From: Saccharum officinarum
Lineage: Eukaryota > Streptophyta > Magnoliopsida > Poales > Poaceae
Direction of reading: 5' to 3'
Assembly: GCA_020631735.1 (NCBI GenBank)
Contig: CM036160.1
Location: 2,712,407 to 2,776,406 of the forward strand
DNA length: 64,000 nucleotides
A program made the position numbers and the translations under genes. The first letter of the stretch is position 1; each line of letters starts with the position of its first letter. The notes under the pieces were generated by a model. It did no database searches. It saw nothing but the letters and a program-made list of their open reading frames with translations, and was not told the DNA's origin. Of the stretch, positions 44,801 to 57,045 are shown in pieces.

Positions 44801-45013
44801 GTTGGTGATTAGTTTGCGCTGTCTATCACTTTGTTTTATATGGTTATTTGTCTATTTGGTTACCTAGCAATTTGTTGCTTTCGTGGCTGGTTAGTAACAG
44901 AATGTTCACCAATGGAGATCGACCAGCTGATGTTATTTTCAAAACTATGCATTTATGCAGCATTGGGAGCAGCCTCTGCCGAGGGATCAAGAACAGGCAC
45001 CTCAAATGCCTGA
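41880..45013 (+). pseudogene. F-box protein gene, copy D (split by a Mutator-like insertion)
   Basis: The ATG at 41880 opens MAPRPAPEEALMDELVGEIL, then IPPHDPASLLHAALVCKRW and DPGFRGRFREFH, a full F-box. After 42054 a 1.37-kb element interrupts the codon run; the gene resumes at 43436 (ACGCCCCCAATGCTTGG). Downstream, a deletion after VWDPNA (about 43645-43660) removes the KLPLLP part and shifts the frame, and a second indel near 43930 shifts it again before LRTTEGGRLGLA. Exon 1 ends at 44276 (CCAG|GTACTAGAG) and exon 2 (44961-45013) encodes LGAASAEGSRTGTSNA. Thus this copy had decayed beyond the insertion. Confidence 0.83.
42055..43427. mobile_element. Non-autonomous Mutator-like element with about 260-bp terminal inverted repeats
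   Basis: The ends CCGTCTTTTT (42056 on) and AAAAAGACGG (to 43427) are inverted, and similarity continues for about 260 bases inwards (GAAAGATTTCAGAAAATGG and GTTAACGTTGGCGCCAAG occur in both arms). An 8-bp target duplication GTTCCACC flanks it (42047-42054 and 43428-43435). Long inverted repeats and this duplication length fit Mutator-like elements; 8 bp would also suit hAT, but hAT ends are short. No transposase is encoded. The arms are packed with GGCGCC palindromes (six left, seven right), and the core (42330-43060) is a degenerate repeat of the phrase TTTTACCATGACTTGGACAT. Confidence 0.85.
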
Positions 45014-45838
45014 TGAACAGAATGTTCTCCATTTGCAGGCTTGTTGGTCAAGGTTAAAAGGGATGATCGTTGTGGTTAATAGTTTATTTTGAAGGTGGGA
45101 CAACTCTTTAGCATGAGTAAGATTAGTGACGGTCTTAGTTTGTTGGCCTTTAGGGGTTCATTTTGATCATCACTGTGAAGTTTGCTTGGGACCCTGTATT
45201 ATCCTACTGTACGTGCACTCGTGAACATTAGCTTTAATGAAAACCCTTGAATGGTTGAATGCGTATGGTATCTTTGTTCAAGAAAATGAGCATTTGAATC
45301 TAAATACACCACAATTCCATATGTGCCATATTATTCTTGCCCAGTTTTAGCTTGATATATTACTTTGTTATCTTATGGTTTGAACATGAGAACCGAGGAT
45401 GTATAAGTAGAACAGGGAAAGAAATTAAGTATGCGTGACTCCTTTTGCGCCATCTTGGTCAGAGGGAGTTGTATATTCCTAATTTTAGTTTGGTTCATGG
45501 TCTTGTGGCTTGCACCTAGAAATTGAGGAGGAAAGTAGATTTGACATATTTTGCACCATCTTAAGCATGGGGAGCTAAATACTCAGGCTCGTTAATCATT
45601 TGGCAAGCACGAATCGTTTAAAACCATTTGGAACCCACGTGGAGTATATGAATTTTGCATGAATGAATACGATTCATACAAGTATCTTTTAAATTTTCTA
45701 TAGTATGACATTGTCTTAGCTCCGGATGGCAACGGGGCTATCTCCACCGGGTTTTGATGGAACGTTCTGCTCCCCGACTGAATAAAACCTCCCCGCTCCC
45801 CGTCCCCGTCCCTGGCCTTGGGGATAAATTTTCCCCGT
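45014..45838. other. 3' flank of F-box copy D and a GC-rich repeat stub
   Basis: To about 45720 this is the family 3' flank. At 45722-45838 a C-rich segment (GGATGGCAACGGGGC ... CCCCGTCCCCGTCCC) appears that is absent from the flanks of A to C. It looks like the left part of another repeat, cut by Sirevirus element 2. Confidence 0.5.
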
Positions 45839-48290
45839 TGAAGGGTGGAGATGGCGGACTAGAGGGGGGTGAATAGTCCTTTCTAAAATTAATCGCGTCG
45901 GCAAACCGAAACAAATGCGGAATTAAAACTATCGGTCTAGCCAAGACTACACCCCTCTATCTAAGTTCACAAGCACCTCACAAAGATCCTAATTATGTAA
46001 CTAAGGTGCTTTCCTTAGCAAGAGCTCTCCTAAACAATTTTAGAGCAAGGTCACACAAACCTATGCACTAGTACTTTAGCAAAGCCGGGGAGCTCCTACA
46101 CAATTCTAGTAAGCAAAAGCACGAAGCCACCTATGCTCACTAGCAATGCTCAATAGCAAGGCAACTAATGCCAAACTAGAGAGCGCAAATTACTTAGCTA
46201 CACAAACTAAGTAATATGACTAAAAGGTTACACAAACCAAATTAGCCACGCAACAGGAGCTACTTCTATGCTACACAAGCAAGAAGGTAACTAGCTAACT
46301 ACACAAGCAAACTAGTTACAAGAGCAACTACACATGCACAAGTATATGAATGTAAATACAAGCTTGTGAATCAAAAGCAAACCACCGAGAAGATGTACAC
46401 AATGTTGACACGGCGGTTTTTCACCGAGGTTCACTTGGTTACCACCAAGCTAGTCCTCGTTGTGGCGATACACCCACTTGATGGATCATGAGCTAATTGA
46501 CTATTAAGAGTCAAACCCTCAGCGGGTGCCTCACATCCACTCTCAAGATGGGGATCCTCCAAGCCACGAGCTTTACTAGAGTTGCTCTTCGTGATTCCCG
46601 CGGGGTGAGCACAATTCCCCTCACAAATCCTCCTCTGGAGCCACGCACAATCTTCACACGTGCTTCAACGGAGTCGTAGGCCACCAAGCCATCTAGGAGG
46701 TGGCAACCTCCAAGAGTAACAAGCACCACCGGCTTGCAACTCGATCACCTAGTGCCACTCGATGCAATCCTCATGATGCAACGTACTAGAATCGCTCTCT
46801 CACTCGATCGGATGATCACTATCAAGCTCAAGTGAGTTAGAGGGCTCCCAAGCACACCAACACAAGCCACCAAGGCCTAAGGGTGCTCAGCTACCGGCCA
46901 AGGCCGGCCAAGGCATCTATTTATAACCCCACGATCAAATAGAGCCGTTACCCCTTCACTGGGCAGAAATCGGGACGACCGGACGCGCCGGTCGAAACTG
47001 ACCGGACGCGCTCAACCGCGTCCGATCCTCCAACGGTCACTGCACCAACGGTCAAAAGCAACGACCGAACGCGCCGCTCAACCGACCGGACGTGCCGATC
47101 GCACAGTACCGCACGCCCGCGAAGCAACGATCGGACACGCCGCTCAACTGACCGGACGCACCGATCGCACAGTACCACGCGCCCGCGAAGCAACGACCAG
47201 ACGCGCCCCAGACAACGACCGGATGCGACAGTGCCAGCGTTTGGTTGGAGTCTAGTAAGCTCCCTCAACGACCGGACGTGTCCAATCGCGTGTGACCGGA
47301 CGCGCCGCGCGTCCGATCGACCTTGCGAACTTCAGTTCCCTCTGGGCGCCTGACCAGACGCGCCGGTCCCGCGAGTGACCGGACGCGCCGGTTGCAAACC
47401 CTAACACCCGTGCGCCTGACTGCTGCGTTGAACTGACCGGACGTGTCCGGTCAAAACCATGACCGCGTCCGGTCACCTCTGTGACCTCTGTTCGCCTCCA
47501 TTTCTTTTTCGACTTCCGGCGTAGTGGAAAATAGGCATTTCAACTCCTCGAAAACGCCTAAATCCCGCGCTCGCAAGCTCGGCGGGAGGGAGAGAGACCC
47601 AAACCCTCTCTACCGCTCAAACTTCAACGCCTTCGTAAATGTGCCAACACCAGCATGTGATCAACAACATATGCAAGTGTGTTAGCATTTTCACAAACAT
47701 TTTCTTCGAAGGAATTAGGCACTCAACTTGCCTCGCCACTCGATCCTAACACGTATGCAAAGTTAGATCGCTCAAGTGGCACTAGATGACCGATATGCAA
47801 ACAAGTTTGCCCCTCTTAATAGTACGGCCATCTATCCTAAACCGGGTCATCAACTTTTCTACACACCTATGACCGGTGAAAGGGAAATGCCCTAGGTTAT
47901 ACCTTTGCCTTGCGCATTCCACTCCATCTCCATTGATGTTGATGCAACACATGCATCAACCAATCACCAAATGATATGATCCACTTCATATCATCACGTG
48001 ACCGTGTTGGTTCATTGATCTTGAGCTCACTTGCTCTTCACCGTTGTCTCGGTCCTTCGGCGTCAAGCCATCACACAACTTGCCCTTCACCCTAGCAACC
48101 GGTCCATCAAGCCAAGCCTCATCTTGATCTTTTCCTCCTTGGTCACATGACTCCATGTCATTTCTCATGTGCATTAAGCTCCTTCATGACACCATCACAT
48201 GTGGACTAATCTCCTATGTATCTCACATTAAACACAATTAGTCCACTTACGATTGTCACTCAATTGCCAAAACCAAACAAGGATCTTTCA
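45839..48290 (-). repeat. 3' LTR of Sirevirus element 2
   Basis: On the plus strand it runs from TGAAGGGTGGAGATGGCGG to GGATCTTTCA (2452 bp) and is followed by ATCTCCCCCTTTTTGG, the complement of the polypurine tract, exactly as in element 1. Confidence 0.88.
46972..47475. repeat. ACCGGACGCG palindrome array in the LTR of element 2
   Basis: More than ten copies of GACCGGACGCG-type units occupy about 500 bases, including GACCGGACGCGCCGGTC and GACCGGACGTGTCCGGTC. The order of spacer phrases (CAACGGTCACTG, ACGCCCGCGAAG, TAGTAAGCTCCCTC) parallels element 1, so both families inherited one array. Confidence 0.85.
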
Positions 48291-51200
48291 ATCTCCCCCT
48301 TTTTGGTAATTGATGACAACTCTACAAAGATATGGAAAATAAGTTATTTTGGATTTTATGCCACTTATCCAACATTTAAGCTCTATGTTAGGATTTGGAT
48401 AAGCACCATAAAATCCGACTTGGTAGTGATAACTCCCCCTACACATGTGCTCAAAAGGTTTGGTTTCAAGCTCACACATATGCATGAATATGAAATTTGT
48501 GGGAGGGTTAGCACTACTAAGTGATGCTAAGGTGTATAGAATAAACCTTTGTAGTTCGATCCCATTTGATAGCTCGATACCATTTGAAAACACAAGTTTG
48601 CCACTATTCTTAGCATCATGAGTAGCTAGACATCAAAAATACTAGAAACCCCGTAAGATCAACATTATAACCAAGGTTCTAGTTTTTCATGATAAACACA
48701 AGTCTAGCTATCATCCTATGCATGCTAGTTATCATATCATCATTCAAGTTCTATAACTAGCAAACACCACATAAGCATGTATGTTAAATATAAAAACTTA
48801 TGCAATGCTAGCAAGCACATGAATATGCACAAGTCAAATGCAACCAATCAATGTTCATGAGCTTGCTCCCCTTACTTGTGTGCTTCTCTTGTCTAAGAAT
48901 TTTGATCCTTCTCTTTTCTTCATTGTTGCTCCCTCTTTGTCCATTTCCATGTCCAAACCCATCTTCTCATGATATCTTTGTTCAATCTCTCCCCAAACCT
49001 CTCTCTCTCTCTTGGTGTATTGACATATCTTTGTTCCAACTTCTCCCCCTTTGTCATCAATTTCCATAAAGGGTGTATTTCTCATTGATACAAAGGCTTG
49101 CATTGGGGTGGATGGTTGATACTTGAATATTGCATTTTTATGGACATCACCACACATGTTGGAATGACATTACTTGTATGTTGCTCTTTGAGATACCACT
49201 TGGGATCTTTGACCTTGATACCATTAGCTGGGGCTCCTCCCCCTATGTCATTGCATGGGTCATTCACTTGATAATCTTGAGCTCTTGTGTGTGAGGGAAC
49301 TTTCTTCATTTGATGATCACTTAAAGTTGAGGATCACTTGTGGAACCACCGTCTTGTATAAATGATATCATGTGTAGAAATACCACGAATAAGGGTGTGA
49401 TACCAATTTGAAGAATCCTCTATCATGGAACCACTTGTAGGATTTGTCAATATGATCTTTTCTTGAACATTTGCTATCTTTATGAGTACCACTTGTAGGA
49501 TATCACTTGTAGATCATGATCTAGACACCATGTGTAAATACCAATTGAAGAAATACTTTGAGTCTAGATACCATTTGAAACACCCTAGATATCCATTTGC
49601 ATTGTTGTCTTATGCTTGTACTCATAGCATTGTCATGAGCTTCTAGTATGACTTGAACTAAGTTGATTTGCCTAAGCTTCCAAGTCCGGTTTGATCTAAT
49701 GACAAGCTTCTTCACACCTCATAATAAGGGTTATCTTTGTCAATGTTGTACTTGTCACTTGTTAGCAATCCAAACTAGATCAAGTATTTGGATTCACTAG
49801 CTCATGAACAAAATCATACACATACCACTAGATCATTTAAACAATCAAGCAATAGTGGTAGGCTATGAATTTTAAACTTTTTATTTGTTATGCATGATTC
49901 TAATAAACATGTACTATATGCACTAACCGCATACTAGTAAGGGGTGAAATGATCATGCACAATACAATAATACCTTTGCTATCTTGGAGTAGAGGATAGT
50001 CACATAGATTCCAATTCATTACTCTAATAGCAATGTGAAGTCCAATTGAATAGCTTGGTGAAGACCAATTATCAATAGTGAAATCCATTCTTCACCTATA
50101 TGAAATGAGAACCACTAATAATCAAGTGCATTATCTCTTGTTGTGGTTGACTTGCTTTTTCTCTCTGATCAATGCTTGCATGAGAGAAGTACTTATGATA
50201 CCAATTTTATAACCATGACTAGCTCTCTTTTGGATGTTGCTTGCTTTTCTTGATTAACCCTATTGATTGCTTTAATTAAGCATCTCAAATATCCCTTGAA
50301 TTCATCACTTCCATGTTAGCCTTCCAAGCCAGTGCCCGGTTTACCCACCCATAGGCGGCAAGCCCCTCAGCAGGGAGAAGTGACCTCTCTCCAAAGAACC
50401 ATCCTTGACACTACTTGAATTGCCTTTGATTGATTGATCTATGGACTTAACTTGATGAGTAACCTTGAATTATTCTTTAAGTCCTTTTCTTTCTACCAAA
50501 TGATCTCCAATCATTACTAGAACTTGAACCTCATCTTCATCTTGAGTTTGATCTTCATTTTCAAATTTGAGTACCAAATTTGTACACTAAGTACATTCCA
50601 CAATCAATGCTCTTATACGCATTTCTTGTCATGCTTCTAAATCAATTCAAAACCAAACTTAGGTGCCTCAAACACTTATAAATATGTCTCCAACTTAAGG
50701 ACCTTTCACTTAAAGTGACTCTAGATCAATCCAATAATTGTCACTTTTCTGGCATATTCTGTACCCTTCAAAGAATAATTCATATCTCCCAATATACAGG
50801 TCCAAATGCCACGAAATTTGATGGAGATGTGAATTACTAAGTCATCTAGCAACTGTAAAAATTTGAGCTTCATTTGACTTCTATATTGCTACTAGATTTC
50901 AAAACTTCCACCACTGCTACATGCTGAAAACTGCTGCACTATAGCTGACAAGATGTGCTCTAAAACCATAGAATTTCTCATCTAATTATCATGAAATTTA
51001 TACAGCATCTCATGTCATAAGTCTAGAGCATGCATACCAAATTTTAAGCCAATCCAATATGATTTGGTCACTCAAACTCAGACTTGATCTCAGCTAGCTC
51101 AGATTTTCAATAATGGACAGATTTCAATACATTGAGCTATACTTCACCAAATTGAATCAAACTTGAAACTAACTTATTTGAACACTTTCATAAGACATAT

Positions 51201-51597
51201 ATCCATTCAATCCACTTACTAAATGTCATCTCATGAATTATCCAACACAAATCAATCCAAATTTGATTGCTAGACATTTAATCCATTCAATCATCTCATA
51301 GCGAGCAACATTGCATATATATCCAATTCAATCAACTCATATGCACCCAAATAAAATGATCAACTAGAGATATACCTTGGTTATCACATGATCATCCTCT
51401 TAGCAAGCTCCAACTCAAATATTTACAAGCCATCAAATATATCCAATAAATCACCATAATCTTGAGTGTTGCACTTGTATGTTGTAGCATTTAGACTCCA
51501 CTTATTTTGACTTGGCATTAGGATAGAATATGCACTAAGCTTTAAACTTGATTCAACATATGATGACCAATATGAATCCAAATGAATCAAGCCTCCA
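48291..51597 (-). other. Non-coding internal region of element 2 in place of pol
   Basis: Several minus-strand purine tracts (complements at 48431, 48864, 49041 and 49226 reading CTCCCCCT or CTCCCCTT) and repeated GATACCA phrases are present between 48.4 and 49.6 kb. From 49.6 to 51.6 kb the DNA is AT-rich with no coding frame and no recognisable polymerase remains. Confidence 0.7.
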
Positions 51598-53636
51598 ATG
51601 CTGATGGTACCTACAAACAATCATCCACTTTTTGATGGTACCCAAACAAGTTTGGGTCCTCTCAAGTTAGGAGCAACATACTTAGGCAAAGCCTTAGTAT
51701 GGGTAGCGGGATGTTTTGCAATTTCAACCAATGAGGTACCATTGCCGTCCTTTCTAAGCATGTTAGTATCATTAATTGAACTAGGTTTAGAATTATTATC
51801 TAGGGGACATGAATGAGCCATGTGTCCCCTTTCCCAGCATGAATAGCATGTTCTCTTTGTTGAGCCTTTTCTTCCTTGCTCATGTGATGCTCTTCATTGC
51901 CTTGCCTCTCATGAGTTGCTTGAGCATTCTTCTCAAGCTTGTTAGGACACCCCGAGGCAAAGTGTCTCATATCTTCACATTTGAAGCACTTGATGTGAGC
52001 CAAATCTCTCTTCTTATCTTGAATCTTGCTAATCATCTTGGCATCTTGGATTTGCATTAGATGCCTTCCTCTTCCACCCTTCTTGTTTTCTTTTTCTTCT
52101 TCTCATGCTCAACGTGTGGCTTTGGTTGAGGCTCTTCTTGTTGCTTCACTAGTTTCTTGCTTGGGCACATTGAGGTGTAGTGACCCCATGTATGGCACTT
52201 GAAGCACTTGCGTTTGAGCCTTTCTTCTTCTTTCTTCAACTTGAGCTTCTCTAAGTTGGGGCATGTTTGGTGAAGATGACCCACTTCATGGCATCGGTAG
52301 CATATGAAATGAGAGAGCTTCTCTCGAGCTAGCTTCTTCATCTTCCTTTCTCTTTTCTTTTCCCCTTTGGTCATATTCTTCTTGCTCTTATTGAACCAAG
52401 GCCACTCTTGTCACCAAAGTTTCTTTGAGTTTTTCAACATATGCTCAAAGGTGACTTTTGAGTTGTAGCACCTCTCTAACTTATTGCTCAATTTTTTCAC
52501 TTCACTTTTGAGCTCATTGTTCTCCTTCAAAATGTTAGTCTCACAAGACATAGAAGTAGAACAAGCATATATATGTGAAGAACATGACATATCTAATAAG
52601 TCATCACAAGAGGTGGATACATGCTTTCTCCCTACATCACATGGGTTAGTCACATTTTGCAATTGATCATTTGATCCATGTGATGAGCTCTCATTAATTT
52701 TAATTTTCTTTAATAGCATCTTAAAGAGAGAAGCATGTTCTTGTACCAAATTATCATGAGCAACACTAAGTTCCTCATGAGCCAATTTTATCTCCTCATG
52801 TGAACAAGTAGTAACATAAAGTAGATGCTTTTGTTGTTCATATGTGGTTTTTAGAAATGAGTTTTCATTTCCAATTTCATGGTTTTAGCTTTCTCATTTT
52901 GTAAAGACATGTTCATGCTAGCAACTCTACTAACAAGCTCATCATATGAATCAACATGATCAATCACATTATCATTTGATACCTTTGTGTCACCTAGTGA
53001 CATGAAGCAATGTGATATAGTGGATGGGCTTGTAGTAGCATCATCAAGGCCCGAGCATGAACCAACGTTGTCACCATCAAGTGTGCTTGGGGTAGAAACA
53101 TCACTTACAACACTTGATGCATCATCACCATCCTTGTCAAGTGAACTTGTGGTAGATCGATCATCATCATCACTTGACCATAAGGTGGAGCAATCCTCCA
53201 CAACCATCGTGTTGTGGTCATGCTCAACATCATCATGTGCAACCTCCTTGGGCTTGACATCATCGTCATCATTGGTGATAGCTCCATACTTTCATTGAGA
53301 TAGCCCATATCTCATGAGCAGATTTGAGGTCCATGATCTTACCAAAGATGCTATCATCCAAAGATCTATACATGATGTTAGTAGCTTGGATGTCAAGATC
53401 TAGGCATTTCTCTTGTGCTTGAGTTAGATTATCTTCATCCAACACATGAGAAAAGCCTACATCTACCATCCATCACATTTGAGGGCAAATAAACTTAAAA
53501 TTGCATATCATCCAATTTTTTCCACCGTGCAAAGTGTGTGCCATCAAACATGTGAGGACAATCAACATCTAGTCCATATTCTGTCATCCTCTCGGGTCGG
53601 TGAAGACCACAAATGAGAGACTGGGCTCCGATACCA
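51598..53636 (-). pseudogene. Gag of element 2 with four CCHC zinc knuckles, frame broken
   Basis: Reading on the minus strand from the primer site: FDGTHFARWKKLDDMQF (capsid start), SHVLDEDNLTQAQEKCLDLD and SAHEIWAI (capsid-like), a Ser/Asp-rich middle, a coiled-coil stretch with LKENNELKSEVKKLSNKLE, then four knuckles of the form C-x2-C-x4-H-x4-C: CYRCHEVGHLHQTC, CFKCHTWGHYTSMC, CFKCEDMRHFASGC and a last one altered here by a 1-base loss (CYSCWERGHMAHSC in the repeat at 63 kb). It ends KLVWVPSKSG. Four knuckles are more than the one or two usual in Copia gag. Single-base indels break the frame in several places, some of which are absent from the second copy. Confidence 0.8.
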
Positions 53637-53639
53637 ATT

Positions 53640-54291
53640 TGAGGGTCGAGATGGCGGACTAGAGGGGGAGGGTGAATAGTCCTTTCTAAAATTAATCGCG
53701 TCGGCAAACCGAAAAAATGCGGAATTAAAACTATCGGTCTAGCCAAGACTACACCCTCTATCTAAGTTCACAAGCACCTACAGATCCTAATTATGTAACT
53801 AAGGTGCTTTCCTTAGCAAGAGCTCTCCTAAACAATTCTAGAGCAAGGTCCACAAACCAATATGCACTAGTACTTTAGCAAAGCCGGGAGCTCCTACACA
53901 ATTCTAGTAAGCAAAAGCACGAAGCCACCTATGCTCACTAGCAATGCTCAATAGCAAGGCAACTAATGCAAACTAGAGAGCGCAAATTACTTAGCTACAC
54001 AAACTAAGCAATATGACTAACAAGGTTACACAAACCAAATTAGCCACGCAACGGGAGCTACTTCTATGCTACACAAGCAAGAAGGTAACTAGCTAACTAC
54101 ACAAAGCAAACTAGTTACAAGAGCAACTACACAAGCACAAGTATATGAATGTAAATACAAGCTTGTGAATCGAAAGCAAACCACCGAGAAGATGTACATA
54201 ATGTTGACACGGCGGTTTTTCACCGAGGTTCACTGGTTGCCACCAAGCTAGTCCCGTTGTAGCGATACACCCACTTGATGGATCACGAGCT
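53640..54291 (-). repeat. 5' LTR of element 2, truncated at the assembly gap
   Basis: It starts TGAGGGTCGAGATGGCGG right after the primer site (minus-strand TGGTATCGGAGC, 53625-53636) and follows the left LTR for about 650 bases. It shows many single-base losses compared with the other LTR near the gap, which suggests poor sequence quality at a contig end. Confidence 0.85.
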
Positions 54292-54391
54292 NNNNNNNNN
54301 NNNNNNNNNNNNNNNNNNNNNNNNNNNNNNNNNNNNNNNNNNNNNNNNNNNNNNNNNNNNNNNNNNNNNNNNNNNNNNNNNNNNNNNNNNN
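54292..54391. other. Assembly gap of exactly 100 N
   Basis: A run of exactly 100 N is the usual placeholder for a gap of unknown size. It lies between the truncated LTR of element 2 and a second copy of the sequence that begins at 43186. Confidence 0.98.
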
Positions 54392-54636
54392 GCCAAGATT
54401 GGCGCTAATGGTGTGACGGCGCCAATGTACTGCCACGTCAGCGCCAGCTCGGCGTCGTCGGCCAAGTGGCATGGTGTCTTGGCGCCAACGTTAACGGCGC
54501 CAAGCTGTGTTACCTTGGCACCATCGTGGATGGCGCCAAGCACTGGGTCCATTTTCTGAAATCTTTCCGTCAGGGACATATTTAAGAAAATCTTTCGAAA
54601 AAGGCTTAAAAAACCAAAAAAAAAAAAAAAAGACGG
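54392..54636. mobile_element. Right arm of the Mutator-like element, second copy
   Basis: It corresponds to 43186-43427, with the same AAAAGACGG end and the target duplication GTTCCACC (54637-54644). The left arm and core are missing at the gap. Confidence 0.9.
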
Positions 54637-54644
54637 GTTCCACC

Positions 54645-56220
54645 GCACGCCCCCAATGCTTGGCTTCTTCCGCGAGCGTGGGCAGTCCTACTCTTTCGTC
54701 TCCGCCTCGTCCTTCCGCCGCCCCTGCTGCCTTCCTTGATTCCCACCAGCCGATCGACGCGCGCCATGACCGCGTCCTCCTCTGGAACATGCTCTGCGAA
54801 TATGACGATGATGGAATTCCCTTGGGCAATGACTTAATGGTTTGGGATCCAAACGCCCGGTTACCTGGAACGCGGCGGTGCTCTGCTCCTCCACCGGCGG
54901 CGCCTGTGACCACCTGGACTGTGCACACGGACATTTCCTTGTTGTGTATGTGTGCAAGTCCAAGACCGGGATATTTGCCCATGTCTACTCATCGGAGGCT
55001 GCTGCATGGATTGAGATCTCTGCTAATAAGTATACGCTGCCAAGTGCCCCCGGAGGGAATGCTCTCTACTTTGTGTGTAGCGCAACTGTCCTCAAGTATG
55101 ACCTGGCTGCACGAGAAATGTCTCTGATTCGCCGGCCACACGGATGCACATGCGTGCTATACTCAGAACAACAGAGGGAGGTCGATTGGGACTCGCCAAC
55201 ATAAGCATAGATGGAGTATACCTTTACCTATGGTCAAGGGAGGTTGGTCCTGACGAGGATGTAGGATGGACACAAAGCAAAGTAATTAAGCTTAGAAAAT
55301 TACTCCCTAATGTCGACCTAGGCACGCTTCGTCTGACTGGCTTTGCACATGGCCTTGATGTTATTATTGTGGGGTCAAGTCAGGGGACTTTCGCTATTGA
55401 CCTGAAGTCCGTCCGGGCCACAAAGGTGCATGGAGAAGATTGCTGCGATATCTGTTTCCCCTACATGAGCTTCTACACTCCAGGTACTAGAGTAAGACCC
55501 AGGCATCATGTCTATCTTTCTTTAACATAGATATATAGCATTACTTATTATGTGATTAACCAATATTCAGATTGAGCATTATTATTTCATTTAGTAATAT
55601 GAAGTTTTGGATGATGGTATTTGTGCTTAACAGCTCAAGCAATATGCGTTAATAAAAGTGGGATATCCAAATTACATTTAAAGCTATGATGCTCCTGCTA
55701 TCCTCCGCAACAACTTTTTTTACGGACCAGATCCATTAAATTGGCTAGACATGCATAGGAGCATTCATTGTCTTCCAACTGTCTTGAAAAAATAGATTGG
55801 CCATTAAGGTATCCAACAGAGAACAAACCAAAAAGATATAACCTGCATGGTCTTCTGCACATCCAGATATCAGCCTCCCACATGTCCTTAACACCTTTGC
55901 ATTCTTTGGATGTGAGCTATTGCCAATCTAACTTAACAATATATACACATGGATGATGATATTATACTTACAAAGAGCGGGGTTTCTCAAGGGTCATGGA
56001 TCCAGTTGTTGGTGATTAGTTTGCGCTGTCTATCACTTTGTTTTATATGGTTATTTGTCTATTTGGTTACCTAGCAATTTGTTGCTTTCGTGGCTGGTTA
56101 GTAACAGAATGTTCACCAATGGAGATCGACCAGCTGATGTTATTTTCAAAACTATGCATTTATGCAGCATTGGGAGCAGCCTCTGCCGAGGGATCAAGAA
56201 CAGGCACCTCAAATGCCTGA
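54645..56220 (+). pseudogene. F-box protein gene, copy E (near-identical to the 3' part of D)
   Basis: It has the same sequence as the downstream part of copy D, with exon 1 ending at 55483 and exon 2 at 56168-56220 (LGAASAEGSRTGTSNA). It shares both D frameshifts and adds one: two C are missing in the run near 54720. The F-box half is not in the sequence because the copy begins at the gap. It may not be a separate gene but the same locus sequenced twice. Confidence 0.8.
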
Positions 56221-57045
56221 TGAACAGAATGTTCTCCATTTGCAGGCTTGTTGGTCAAGGTTAAAAGGGATGATCGTTGTGGTTAATAGTTTATTTTGAA
56301 GGTGGGACAACTCTTTAGCATGAGTAAGATTAGTGACGGTCTTAGTTTGTTGGCCTTTAGGGGTTCATTTTGATCATCACTGTGAAGTTTGCTTGGGACC
56401 CTGTATTATCCTACTGTACGTGCACTCGTGAACATTAGCTTTAATGAAAACCCTTGAATGGTTGAATGCGTATGGTATCTTTGTTCAAGAAAATGAGCAT
56501 TTGAATCTAAATACACCACAATTCCATATGTGCCATATTATTCTTGCCCAGTTTTAGCTTGATATATTACTTTGTTATCTTATGGTTTGAACATGAGAAC
56601 CGAGGATGTATAAGTAGAACAGGGAAAGAAATTAAGTATGCGTGACTCCTTTTGCGCCATCTTGGTCAGAGGGAGTTGTATATTCCTAATTTTAGTTTGG
56701 TTCATGGTCTTGTGGCTTGCACCTAGAAATTGAGGAGGAAAGTAGATTTGACATATTTTGCACCATCTTAAGCATGGGGAGCTAAATACTCAGGCTCGTT
56801 AATCATTTGGCAAGCACGAATCGTTTAAAACCATTTGGAACCCACGTGGAGTATATGAATTTTGCATGAATGAATACGATTCATACAAGTATCTTTTAAA
56901 TTTTCTATAGTATGACATTGTCTTAGCTCCGGATGGCAACGGGGCTATCTCCACCGGGTTTTGATGGAACGTTCTGCTCCCCGACTGAATAAAACCTCCC
57001 CGCTCCCCGTCCCCGTCCCTGGCCTTGGGGATAAATTTTCCCCGT

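Larger units (their letters stand above)
45839..54291 (-). mobile_element. Gag-only Sirevirus-type element (element 2), right end lost at the gap
   Basis: The left LTR is complete and the right LTR is cut off by a run of N. The internal 5.3 kb has a primer binding site and a zinc-knuckle gag on the minus strand, but no protease, integrase or reverse transcriptase. LTR starts and array structure resemble element 1 (shared GACTAGAGG/GCTAGAGG, GGGGTGAATAG). It would need proteins from an autonomous relative to move. Its left flank is CCCGT; the right flank cannot be checked. Confidence 0.85.

Noticed and set aside
45722..45838. C-rich block CCCCGCTCCCCGTCCCCGTCCC as a G-quadruplex regulatory site
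   Set aside because: It fits better as the cut end of a dispersed repeat; it is absent from sister F-box flanks and there is no evidence of function.
46948..47476. Minus-strand frames of 74 and 106 codons with repeated RVRSLLRGR-like peptides
   Set aside because: They are translations of the LTR palindrome array, repeated identically at 58154-58682, with no start context or family.
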